DNA of 64,000 nucleotides from Candidatus Wallbacteria bacterium. GTDB taxonomy: Bacteria; Muiribacteriota; UBA6191; JACPRK01. The notes under the pieces are model-generated. The model was given only the letters and a program-made list of their open reading frames with translations. It did no database searches and was not told where the DNA came from. Below, one piece after another: positions 56,301 through 64,000 of the stretch; position 1 is the first letter of the stretch; the number at the start of each line of letters is the position of its first letter. The stretch lies in the NCBI GenBank assembly GCA_016213845.1, contig JACQZN010000015.1:99117-163116 (forward strand), given 5' to 3'. The translations under genes were made by a program, and so were the position numbers.

Positions 56301-58583
56301 ATGGAAGAAGATAGACTCCCGCGCTACTTCGGCCGCTATGAGCTGGTGGGGGAGATCGGCGCGGGGGGGATGGGCGTCGTGATGAGGGGGTTCGATCCGC
56401 AGCTGAAGCGGGAGGTTGCGGTCAAGATTCTGCCCGTGCACCTGCGGAAAATCCCGACGGTGGCAGACCGATTCCGCCGGGAGGCGCTGGCGCTGGCGCG
56501 GCTGAGCCATCCGAACATCGTGCGGGTCTTCGACGTGGGAGAGGAGGGAAACTTCCTCTACTACGTGATGGAGCTGCTGCCCGGCGCCGGTCTGGACAAG
56601 CGGCGGGCGAAGGTCGAGGAAGGGCAGGCTGCGCCGGCCTTTCTGGCGCGCGAGTTCGTGGGCGTGTTCGCGCCGCTGGCCGACGCGCTGGCGATGGTGC
56701 ACGAGGCGGGGCTGGTCCATCGCGATATCAAGCCTGCCAACATTCTGGCAGGAGTTCCCGAACGGGGGGCGGTCCTGACCGATTTCGGGCTGGCCTGGCT
56801 GGACGATCAGAGCCAGCTGACTCAGAGCGGGCTGATCGTCGGCACAGGGCGCTACATGGCGCCCGAGCAGCTCCAGGGCGAGCCGCCCGGGCCGCTCTGC
56901 GACCTCTACTCGCTGGGCGTGACGATGTGGGAGTACGCCACGGGGCGCGTGCCGTTCGAGGGCTTGCGGGGGGAGCAGCTGCTGATAGGCCGGCTTTCGG
57001 CCACGCTGGCGCCGGTCGGCAAGGTCGCGCCCAGGGTGCCGGCCGGATTGGCTGGGACGATCGACCGCTGCGTGGCGATGGATCCGGAGGACCGGTTCGA
57101 GAGCGCGCGCGAGCTGGCCCGGTCCCTTCGGGGCGAGACCGGTTTACTCGAAAGCTCCGTCGACTCCACTCGACCACCGGCGCCGAGCGGCGCGCGGGCG
57201 GCGGCCCGAGGAACAGGGGGGCGGCTGTCGCTTGCGGCGAAGGGCGTTCCGGCGGCCCGGCCGGAGGAGCCCGGGCCTGCGCCCGGGGATGGCCGGCGCG
57301 TGGCCACCGGACTTGCCCTCCTGCTGGCAGCGGCGATCGCAGGCGCGGCCGGGGCAGTGGCGGTTCTGAGGCCGTCCGTTCCGGCCGTCGAGGCGCAGGT
57401 GGAGCCAGCCCGGCCCGAGCCCAGACCCGCGCCGGTTACCGAGGCGCCCAGGCCCAGGGACCCGGCGCCCCCGCCCGCGTCACAGCGCCCACTCGAACCG
57501 TCCGCGCGGGCACTCAAGACCGGACCGGCCCTCACGCTGGCACCGGTCGAGGAGCGTGCCTGGCGCGCGGCCATGGCGCGGGACGGGGAGAAACTGATCG
57601 TGGCCTGGACGGCCGAGGCCGAGCGTGTGCGGCTGGCGGTGAGCGACGACGGCGGCGTTCGCTGGCGGCGGCTGCCCGCTGACGAGCGGCTGCGGTGCTT
57701 TCCGGTGGGGGAGCTGCGAATGGCCGCGAGCCCGGGCCGAGTCCATCTGATCTACGTGGGTCCCGGCCAGCAGGCGAGCCCATGGGTCTACGCGGCCTCG
57801 GCTCCGTCGGCGACGCTCGCCTTCGAGCCGCCCGTTCCGCTGGGCAGCGCCTACAAGACGGAGCTGGTGCCCGCGCTTGCCTGGGGCGCCCAGCCCGAAG
57901 GGCCGAGCTGGCTGCTCGCGGCCTGGCAGTCGTACTCCTCCCGCGGAATCGAGGCCGCCTGGAGCACCGATGGTGGCAAGAGCTGGGGGCCGGCCGCCAA
58001 GATCCCCGGAACCGACGCCAACACGCACTGGCCCGCCGCCGCCGTGTTGCCGGACGCCGCCGTGCTCGTCTGGCAGCGGGAGAACGACGACATCCGTTCG
58101 TCCACGCTCCACGTCGTGCGGTCTCGCGGGCCTGCGGCCCCGTGGTCGGCCCCGCAGACGCTCGTCGTCACCTCCCCCGGCATCGACCGAGGATTCGCCT
58201 CGATGGCCGCCGACGGGCGGCTCCTGCACTTGCAGTGGTCCGAGAAATCATTCACGGGCCGGCGGATGGTCTACACGCAGAGCCACGACGGCGGCCGTAC
58301 ATTCGGATCCGGACGCCTCGTCGGCAGCTGGCCTTGCAACGATCGCCGCAACGCGCTCGTCGCGCTCGGCTCTCGCCTCTGGTCGACCTGGGAGGACAAG
58401 ACCGCCCGGGAGAACAAGTGGGCCACCAGCTCCGACGGGGGCCGAACGTGGACCCGCGAATCGACCCTCTACCCCTTCATCTCACTGTCGAAACCTGCCT
58501 CTCTCGCGCTCGACTCGGCCGGCCGCTGCTGGGCCGTCTGGGCCGGGGAGGGCGGCGACGTGCAGGCCGCTGGGCTCCCGTGA
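56301..58583 (+). CDS. Membrane Ser/Thr protein kinase with extracytoplasmic Asp-box (sialidase-like) domain
   Basis: 760 residues. Kinase domain at about residues 10-270: glycine loop GAGGMGVV, VAVKIL lysine, catalytic HRDIKPANIL, DFGLAW, and APEQ. A Pro/Ala-rich stretch leads to one membrane helix (about 334-356). The outer part has at least four S-x-D-G-G-x-x-W/F boxes (VSDDGGVRW, STDGGKSW, SHDGGRTF, SSDGGRTW), typical of BNR/sialidase beta-propellers. A receptor kinase that senses something outside the membrane is likely. Confidence 0.92.
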   Translation: MEEDRLPRYFGRYELVGEIGAGGMGVVMRGFDPQLKREVAVKILPVHLRKIPTVADRFRREALALARLSHPNIVRVFDVGEEGNFLYYVMELLPGAGLDKRRAKVEEGQAAPAFLAREFVGVFAPLADALAMVHEAGLVHRDIKPANILAGVPERGAVLTDFGLAWLDDQSQLTQSGLIVGTGRYMAPEQLQGEPPGPLCDLYSLGVTMWEYATGRVPFEGLRGEQLLIGRLSATLAPVGKVAPRVPAGLAGTIDRCVAMDPEDRFESARELARSLRGETGLLESSVDSTRPPAPSGARAAARGTGGRLSLAAKGVPAARPEEPGPAPGDGRRVATGLALLLAAAIAGAAGAVAVLRPSVPAVEAQVEPARPEPRPAPVTEAPRPRDPAPPPASQRPLEPSARALKTGPALTLAPVEERAWRAAMARDGEKLIVAWTAEAERVRLAVSDDGGVRWRRLPADERLRCFPVGELRMAASPGRVHLIYVGPGQQASPWVYAASAPSATLAFEPPVPLGSAYKTELVPALAWGAQPEGPSWLLAAWQSYSSRGIEAAWSTDGGKSWGPAAKIPGTDANTHWPAAAVLPDAAVLVWQRENDDIRSSTLHVVRSRGPAAPWSAPQTLVVTSPGIDRGFASMAADGRLLHLQWSEKSFTGRRMVYTQSHDGGRTFGSGRLVGSWPCNDRRNALVALGSRLWSTWEDKTARENKWATSSDGGRTWTRESTLYPFISLSKPASLALDSAGRCWAVWAGEGGDVQAAGLP

Positions 58584-58645
58584 CAGGCGCATGAAAAGCA
58601 AGACACAAACCAGTACGAAGTCGGAGATTTTGTCGCTCCGAGTGC

Positions 58646-58673
58646 TTGATTAACGTCGGGCTCGGAGTAAACT
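58646..58673 (+). promoter_or_regulatory. Candidate sigma-70-type promoter of the prkA operon
   Basis: TTGATT and TAAACT are 16 bp apart, 76 bp before the prkA start. A small GCGGCAAG hairpin (58680-58701) follows in the leader. Sequence match only. Confidence 0.4.
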
Positions 58674-58748
58674 GACCGTAGCGGCAAGCGCCCCTTGCCG
58701 CCTCATTTCTGGATTTTCAGCCCCCTCGAGGGGAAGAGAGCGCCCCCC

Positions 58749-60464
58749 ATGTCAGAGACCGCCAAATCCAAGTCGAACGGCCTCGAGTCGATCGCAACCG
58801 TCGGGGACTACATCGCCGCCAGTGGCCGCAACCCTCGCCTGCGGCGCAACACCCACCACTACATCTCCGACATGCTCGACCACTTCGGGCCGGACGTGGT
58901 CTTCGAGGGGATCTTCGGCCTCGAGGACCAGATCAAGAACGTGGTCCTCTTCTTCCACGCGCATGGGACCAGCCTGGAGCGCCGTCTGCTCCTGTTCGTC
59001 GGGCCGCAGGGGGCCGGCAAGTCCTACATGGTCGACAAGATCAAGAAGCACCTCGACCTCTACAGCCATACGGAGGTCGGCGCGCTCTGGGGGGTCATCG
59101 GCTGCCCGTTCCACCAGCACCCCTTCGACTTGATCCCCCACACGCAGCGCGATCAGATCAAGGAGAAGATGGGCATCCGTTGGTTCCCGGAGGCCATACC
59201 CTGCCCCGTCTGCGAGCAGAAGATCCGCAAGCACGGCTCCTGGGAGGCGGTGCCGGTGGAGCGCATCCACATCTCCACCACCGGCAAGTGCGGCCTGGCC
59301 AAGCACACGCCGACCGACCTGCGTCGCGAGGACATCACCAACTTCCTGGGGAACATCAACTTCTCCAAGCTCAAGAAGATCGGCTCGACCTACGACCCCG
59401 AATCGTTCGACTTCGAGGGGAAGATCATCTGGGCCAATCGCGGTCTGCTCGACTGGACGGAGATCTTCAAGAGCCGCCGCCAGCTCCTGGGACTGCTGCT
59501 GGAGCTGATCCAGAGCAAGCGGATTGACATGGCCAACTTTCCGACCGTGCACGTCGACGAGATCGTGCTGGGGCACACGAATTTCCCCGAGTACCAGGTC
59601 TTCGTCAACGAGGAGATCATGGAGCCGCTCCGGGGCCGAATCTTCAAGATCGAGTTCCCCTACGGCTTGGACGTCGACAACGAGAAGCACATCTACCGCA
59701 AGTTCATCGAGCGCACGGATCACCTCACCGGCCAGACCAAGCACGTCTCCGAGGACACGCTCTCCTTCGTCTCGACCTACGCCGTGAAGACGCGGCGCGA
59801 GACGAAGGGGATGAACGGCCTGTCTCCCAGGTTCTTTCAGGATGTGATGTCGGTCGCCTACACGCAGGCCGAGGAGTGCATCGACATCGAGACGGTCAGC
59901 ACCGCCATCCTCAAGATGTTCGACCACAAGTCCCACAAGGATCTGAACGTCGACAAGATGAAGGAGATCTTCGAGAAGACCAAGGAGGAGTTCTTCCACG
60001 AGCGCGTGGAGACCTTCATCAACCGCATCATCCCGACCAACAAGCAGTTCACCGACTACGGGCAGAAGTTCTACCGGAACTACCTCGACGCCGTCGCGCG
60101 CAACGTCCGGGGTGACAAGCTGAGCCCGACCGAGGAAGGCCTGATCCAGGAGGTGGAGGACCTGCTGGTCGCCAAGGAGAAGATCAGCCCGAAGGGGAAG
60201 GCCGCCTTCGAATCGGTGCTCGTGGAGCGTTACGAAGAGCTGGAGAAGATGCCCTACGACAAGAACGAGCAGCTCGGCGTCGTCATCAACGAGGTGGTCT
60301 TCAACCACGTGAAGAACTTCCTGCGCCTCTCCAACAAGACCAAGCGCATCGACGAGCAGAGCCGCGAGGTCCAGAAGATCCTGCGCGACTGCCTCATCAA
60401 GGACTACGGCTACTGCAAGCACTGCTCCCAGGTGCTCTTCAAGGTGCTGGGGGAGCACATCTGA
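58749..60464 (+). CDS. prkA: PrkA-family serine protein kinase
   Basis: 571 residues from ATG 58749. The N-terminal AAA-like domain has the P-loop FVGPQGAGKSYM (about residue 82-93). It also has a CPVCEQKI zinc-like pair and the C-terminal kinase-like domain of PrkA/YeaG, ending with CKHCSQVLFKVLGEHI. In enterobacteria PrkA (YeaG) works with YeaH and YcgB in stress and starvation responses. The two genes that follow are those partners. Confidence 0.95.
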   Translation: MSETAKSKSNGLESIATVGDYIAASGRNPRLRRNTHHYISDMLDHFGPDVVFEGIFGLEDQIKNVVLFFHAHGTSLERRLLLFVGPQGAGKSYMVDKIKKHLDLYSHTEVGALWGVIGCPFHQHPFDLIPHTQRDQIKEKMGIRWFPEAIPCPVCEQKIRKHGSWEAVPVERIHISTTGKCGLAKHTPTDLRREDITNFLGNINFSKLKKIGSTYDPESFDFEGKIIWANRGLLDWTEIFKSRRQLLGLLLELIQSKRIDMANFPTVHVDEIVLGHTNFPEYQVFVNEEIMEPLRGRIFKIEFPYGLDVDNEKHIYRKFIERTDHLTGQTKHVSEDTLSFVSTYAVKTRRETKGMNGLSPRFFQDVMSVAYTQAEECIDIETVSTAILKMFDHKSHKDLNVDKMKEIFEKTKEEFFHERVETFINRIIPTNKQFTDYGQKFYRNYLDAVARNVRGDKLSPTEEGLIQEVEDLLVAKEKISPKGKAAFESVLVERYEELEKMPYDKNEQLGVVINEVVFNHVKNFLRLSNKTKRIDEQSREVQKILRDCLIKDYGYCKHCSQVLFKVLGEHI

Positions 60465-60468
60465 AGAA

Positions 60469-60645
60469 GACAGTAGTCAGTAGACAGTAGTCAGTAGGAG
60501 GCCCGTCGAGAGTGTTGCGTAGTTTGGGACTGCCACCGACAGCAGCGCGCCTACCCGAGGCTCCCATGAATCTCTCCGAGTGCCGCACTCATCTACTGAC
60601 TACTGGCTACTGACTACTGGCTACTGACTACTGGCTACTCACTCC
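60469..60645. repeat. Inverted pair of period-7 arrays (TAGTCAG family)
   Basis: 60469-60498 repeats CAGTAGT heptads from just after the prkA stop; 60592-60645 repeats the reverse complement CTGACTA/CTGGCTA. They bracket the 93 bp in between and could fold back on each other inside the prkA-DUF444 leader. Confidence 0.9.
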
Positions 60646-60650
60646 TCCCC

Positions 60651-61784
60651 ATGTACCTAGACCGCGGGAAGCTCGCCCAGATCGAGCACGACCGGAAGTT
60701 GAGGGAGTACCTCAAGAAGAACCTCAACGTCCTCGTGCAACGCCAGAAGCTGGTCAAGGATGGGAAGGTCAAGACCAACATCAGCGTGCTCGACCTGCCG
60801 ACGCTCAAGTACGGAAAGCCCGAAAAAGAGGTCCTCGGCAGCGGCAGCGGTCAGAGCGGCAAAGGCAAGCAGGGCAAGGGGGGCAAGGACCAGGGCGACG
60901 GCGAGCCGCAGCAGATCCTCGACCTCTCGGGCACGCTCGGCAGCGACGATCACTCCGAATCGCAGCTCGTGGAGCTCGACTTCGACGAGTTCGTCCGGCT
61001 GGCCCAGGAGCAGCTGATCGAGGAGCTGAACCTGCCGCCCATCGGCCGCGCCCAGATCACGGGCGACGTCGAGCGGGAGGAGGAACAGGACCTGATGGAC
61101 CTGGACCGTCCGGGCTCTCAGGCCGACCTGAACCTGGAGCTGACGATGCTCGAAAGCCTGGGCCGGTCGATCCGTGAGACCGGCCGCCCGGACTACGACG
61201 TCGATCTGCGGCACGACGGCTGGTACAACACCGAGCTCCCCGAGGAAGAGCGGACCACGCGCGCGCTGGAGGTCTACCTGCTCGATATCTCGGGCAGCGT
61301 CAGCGGCCACAACATCGCACTCATCCGCAAATTCATCTTCATCCTCTGGTACTACCTGGAGCACAAGTACACGACGAACGTCCGCAAGTTCGTGGTCTTC
61401 CAGGACGAGGCCGAGGAGGTGCAGCGCGACGAGTTCTTCAGCATCGAGTCGAAGGGCGGCACGCACATCTCCGCGGGCCTGGGCCGGGCCAAGGCGATCC
61501 TCGAAGGCCACGCGCAGTACGACCGCTACCTCTTCTTCTTCTCCGACGGAGACAACAGCTCCAGCGACGATGACGCGGCGCGTAAGGAGCTCGACGAGGT
61601 GCTGGAGAAGTTCGACCTCGTCTGCTACGGCCGGATCAACCCGTGCGACAGCCCGGTCAGCCCGTTCAACAAGCTGGTGCGCGAGAAGGTCGCGTCCGTC
61701 AAGAACCTGGCTTTCAGCGACATCAAGGACCTGGAGAACGTCAAGCAGACCATCCAGGGGTTCCTGAACCTGATCTCGAAGTAG
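60651..61784 (+). CDS. DUF444 (YeaH/YhbH) family protein with VWA-like domain
   Basis: 377 residues. Central Gly/Lys-rich linker (about residues 60-90), then a von Willebrand A-like part with VYLLDISGSVSGHN (metal-site D-x-S-x-S) and KGGTHISAGLGRA. Always found with PrkA and SpoVR; a role in stress signalling is known but not the mechanism. Confidence 0.93.
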   Translation: MYLDRGKLAQIEHDRKLREYLKKNLNVLVQRQKLVKDGKVKTNISVLDLPTLKYGKPEKEVLGSGSGQSGKGKQGKGGKDQGDGEPQQILDLSGTLGSDDHSESQLVELDFDEFVRLAQEQLIEELNLPPIGRAQITGDVEREEEQDLMDLDRPGSQADLNLELTMLESLGRSIRETGRPDYDVDLRHDGWYNTELPEEERTTRALEVYLLDISGSVSGHNIALIRKFIFILWYYLEHKYTTNVRKFVVFQDEAEEVQRDEFFSIESKGGTHISAGLGRAKAILEGHAQYDRYLFFFSDGDNSSSDDDAARKELDEVLEKFDLVCYGRINPCDSPVSPFNKLVREKVASVKNLAFSDIKDLENVKQTIQGFLNLISK

Positions 61785-61816
61785 TGGAGCCCGCCGAGCT
61801 CCGGGATGCCACGAAC

Positions 61817-63118
61817 ATGACAGCAGCCGACAACGCCGGACCCACGCTCGAGGACGAGCTCGACGCGACGCTGCCTCCCGGGCCGAGCATGGCCCCCACC
61901 GAGGAGACTCGTCTGAGCGAGTATTCGCGCGAGATCGAGCAGCTCACGCACGTGGCCGAAGGGTTCGGGCTCTCCTTCCATCCGATCTCGTTCCGCCGGG
62001 CCAGCCGCGACAACCTCTCTCTCGTGGCCAGCTTCGGGTTACCGAACCGGTTCAGCCACTGGTACTTCGGCGGCATCTACAAGAACCTCAAGATCCAGCA
62101 GGACGAGCAGCTCTTCAGCATCCTGGAGCTCGTGCTCAACACCAACCCGGTTTACGCCTTCCTGCTCGACACCAACACGCACCTGGAGAACCTGGTCGTC
62201 ATCGCGCACGTGCTGGGGCACGTCGACTTCTTCAAGAACAACTGCTGGTACACGCGCAGCGACCAGAACATGCTCAACAAGTGCGAGCTCCACTCGCGCA
62301 CGTTGCGCCACCTGGGCGACAAGTTCGGCAAGGAGAAGGTCGACGCCGTCATCGCCGCCGCGCTCACCGTCTGCGGCAGCGTCAACAGCTTCGAGCAGAA
62401 CCCGCACTTCAAGCGGGAGCGGCTGCTCTACTTCCTCAACGAGCAGCTCGACAAGCGCGCTCGCAAAGTCCGGCGCTCCGACCCGGCCTGGACCGACACC
62501 TACCTGGCTTCGCGCATCCTCGGAATGATCTGCGAGGAGACCGAGTACTTCGACCTGATCGGCCGCACCCAGATCATCAACGAGGGCTGGGCCAGCTTCA
62601 TCGAGTTCAAGGTGCTCGAGAAGTTCCTCGACCCCTCGCAGTGGCTGGCCTTCAGCCTGCTCTTCTCGAAGCGCCCCCCGCCGTACCTGATCGGATTCAC
62701 GCTCTTCGACAGCATCTTCAAGCAGCGCGGCTGGGACGGAGTGCTGCAGGTGCGCAGGAGCTACGAGGACATCGCATTCGTGGACCAATTCCTCACACAG
62801 GAGCTGTCACGGCGGCTGGACCTGTTCATGCTCGACAAGGAGAGCGGTGAAAAGGACTACGACGCGCGCAAGGTGAAGGAGCGTATCATCGAGGAGAAGC
62901 TCTTCAAGGGCGAGCCTCAGGTCCGCGTCACCGACTTCAACCCGGACACGCTCGCCGTCACGCTGAAGCACTCGGATGAGGAGCGCACGCTGGACAAGAA
63001 GCGATGCGAGCTCTTCCTGAAGGAAGTCCACCTTCTCTGGCCCAACGAGATCACGCTGCTCGATAACGAGAACATCTACCGGATCAACCAGCGCGGGTTC
63101 TCGCTCGAGAGGAAGTAG
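61817..63118 (+). CDS. SpoVR-family protein (YcgB homologue)
   Basis: 433 residues from ATG 61817. FHPISFRRASRDN..., NRFSHWYFGGIYK, VIAHVLGHVDFFKNN and INEGWASFIEF are hallmarks of SpoVR/YcgB proteins. Third member of the prkA-DUF444-spoVR set, 32 bp after DUF444. Known to affect spore cortex in Bacillus; in non-spore-formers it belongs to a stress-response group. Confidence 0.95.
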   Translation: MTAADNAGPTLEDELDATLPPGPSMAPTEETRLSEYSREIEQLTHVAEGFGLSFHPISFRRASRDNLSLVASFGLPNRFSHWYFGGIYKNLKIQQDEQLFSILELVLNTNPVYAFLLDTNTHLENLVVIAHVLGHVDFFKNNCWYTRSDQNMLNKCELHSRTLRHLGDKFGKEKVDAVIAAALTVCGSVNSFEQNPHFKRERLLYFLNEQLDKRARKVRRSDPAWTDTYLASRILGMICEETEYFDLIGRTQIINEGWASFIEFKVLEKFLDPSQWLAFSLLFSKRPPPYLIGFTLFDSIFKQRGWDGVLQVRRSYEDIAFVDQFLTQELSRRLDLFMLDKESGEKDYDARKVKERIIEEKLFKGEPQVRVTDFNPDTLAVTLKHSDEERTLDKKRCELFLKEVHLLWPNEITLLDNENIYRINQRGFSLERK

Positions 63119-63184
63119 GCGGGAGGTGCGCGGCTGGCTCCGGCGGCGGGCGCGCGGTACTATGGCCGGGCGCGACTCGACACC

Positions 63185-63823
63185 ATGAAACCGCTGAAGC
63201 GACTGTGGGCCAAGCTTACCGGGAAGCCCGATCCGGACGATCCGCGGCAGATCTTCGAGGCGACCCTGGCGGACTTCCGGGAGAAGTACCGCAAGAGCCG
63301 CGACCTGGTCGCCGGGGTGCTGAGACAGCGAGACCAGGTCCGGGCAGCGCTCGACCAGAAGCGGGCCGAGCTCGAGGGCGTGCAGACCCAGGCGCGCCAG
63401 GCCGTCCAGTCCGGAGACGATGCAACGGCGCTCAGGTTCCTGGAGCGCGAGCCGATGCTGGAGCGGACCGTTGCCGACCTGGGCCGGCGCTACGAGATGC
63501 TGGAGCGCGAGGCCGCCCGCGCCCGTGAGGTGCTCCTGGAGCTGGACGCCGAAGTCGACAGGCTGGAGCGCGATAGGGACCGCGCGGCCTACCTCGACCA
63601 GACGGCCGATGCCCACGCCAGCCTGCGCTCGATGGTCCGCGACCTGGAATCCGGCACTGCATCGCCGGCAGTCGACCGGGCCCGCTCCTCGCTGGAGCAT
63701 TCCGCCCTCACCCAGTCCATCGCCCACGACTTGGACGAGGCCGACCGGCGCGATTCTTCGTCGACCGCGCCCACGTCAGCGCAGGAGAGGCTCAAGGCGC
63801 TGAAGGGGAGGCTTGAGAAGTGA
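63185..63823 (+). CDS. PspA/IM30-like coiled-coil protein
   Basis: 212 residues, mostly long coiled coil (residues 20-150). The amphipathic start MKPLKRLWAKLTGKPDPDDPRQIFEATLADFREKY and helices ALDQKRAELEGVQ, LDAEVDRLERDRDRA resemble PspA/Vipp1 membrane-protecting proteins, though more divergent. Its last codons (GRLEK, stop) lie in a TTGAGAAG repeat. Linked by position to the stress set upstream. Confidence 0.6.
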   Translation: MKPLKRLWAKLTGKPDPDDPRQIFEATLADFREKYRKSRDLVAGVLRQRDQVRAALDQKRAELEGVQTQARQAVQSGDDATALRFLEREPMLERTVADLGRRYEMLEREAARAREVLLELDAEVDRLERDRDRAAYLDQTADAHASLRSMVRDLESGTASPAVDRARSSLEHSALTQSIAHDLDEADRRDSSSTAPTSAQERLKALKGRLEK

Positions 63824-63866
63824 GATTTGGGGGAGCAGGCTTGAGGCTCGAGGGATCAGGCCTCAG
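63807..63866. repeat. Period-7 array (TTGAGGC family)
   Basis: GGCTTGAGAAGTGAG then GGCTTGAGGCTCGAG units, starting inside the last codons and stop of the PspA-like gene; same family as the arrays near 2.0, 17.7 and 47.5 kb. Confidence 0.8.
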
Positions 63867-63965
63867 AGGCTGTGAAAAAATCGCCCCTTTCTCAAGCCGG
63901 GCCATGGACAGGATCCGCTCGGCGTGGGATCATCGCTGCGGAGGTTCGACAGCGAGGAGAGCGGC

Positions 63966-64000
63966 ATGCAGGGCGATTCTGATCGGCAGCAGAAGTTGTT
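63966..64000 (+). CDS. Start of an unknown gene (3' partial)
   Basis: An ATG at 63966 after GAGGAGAG gives MQGDSDRQQKL to the window edge. Too short to identify; only the ribosome site and open frame support it. Confidence 0.3.
   Translation, partial: MQGDSDRQQKL

Noticed and set aside
58752..60458. A 568-codon minus-strand frame opposite prkA
   Set aside because: prkA on the plus strand is certain; the antisense frame is Leu/Val/Asp-rich and without motifs.

Overview
This looks like a chromosomal segment of a high-GC, Gram-negative bacterium with a very rich respiratory chain. Outer-membrane barrels, Rieske/cytochrome b clusters, 55 CxxCH heme-binding motifs in six cytochromes, a reaction-centre-type cytochrome c, Ser/Thr kinases with sensor domains, and period-7 intergenic repeats together suggest Acidobacteriota (Thermoanaerobaculia-like) or a neighbouring phylum. 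That placement is inference; there is no rRNA gene in the window.

Respiratory half (1-33.7 kb). After the tail of a NACHT-like gene comes a first quinol-oxidising cluster (15-heme NapC-type cytochrome, Rieske protein, b6-like cytochrome b, 11-heme tail-anchored cytochrome), then a REP-associated tyrosine transposase between two palindromes. A minus-strand operon follows (13897 down to 6414): Rieske, b6-like cytochrome b, membrane-anchored octaheme HAO-like cytochrome, a periplasmic nitrate reductase with an N-terminal NapD domain fused to NapA, a tetraheme NapB-like protein and a porin. Divergent from it is a histidine kinase/NtrC-type regulator pair. Further on are a triheme cytochrome, a CDF metal transporter, a cNMP-domain protein, an A1-type cytochrome c oxidase operon, a cysteine-rich Crp-family regulator, a CBS-ACT protein, a barrel plus 14-heme cytochrome pair (candidate porin-cytochrome conduit), pyruvate:ferredoxin oxidoreductase and a dihydroorotate-dehydrogenase-like protein. 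Seven good sigma-54 (-24/-12, GG-N10-GC) promoters sit in front of most of these units, so respiration here looks like a sigma-54 regulon with the local NtrC-type protein as the obvious candidate activator.

Housekeeping and accessory half (33.8-64 kb). Here are a glycine-rich secreted protein, a polytopic membrane protein, an acyltransferase/receiver pair, a two-domain rhodanese, a B12-binding radical SAM protein, a quinone oxidoreductase, carAB, a DUF1579-like protein, a very large secreted protein, a decayed IS91-type transposase, a TPR protein, a nucleotidyltransferase, a kinase fragment, a methyltransferase/pentameric ligand-gated channel pair, a receptor kinase with an Asp-box (sialidase-like) sensor, and the conserved prkA-DUF444-spoVR trio followed by a PspA-like coiled-coil protein.

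Between genes there are many short tandem repeats with an exact period of 7 bp, in several sequence families. Many begin on the stop codon of the preceding gene, and several occur as inverted pairs. The most unusual items are the NapD-NapA fusion, the nitrate operon that joins Rieske/cytochrome b to an octaheme cytochrome and NapA without NapC, the shared sigma-54 promoters, and the stop-codon-anchored heptad repeats.
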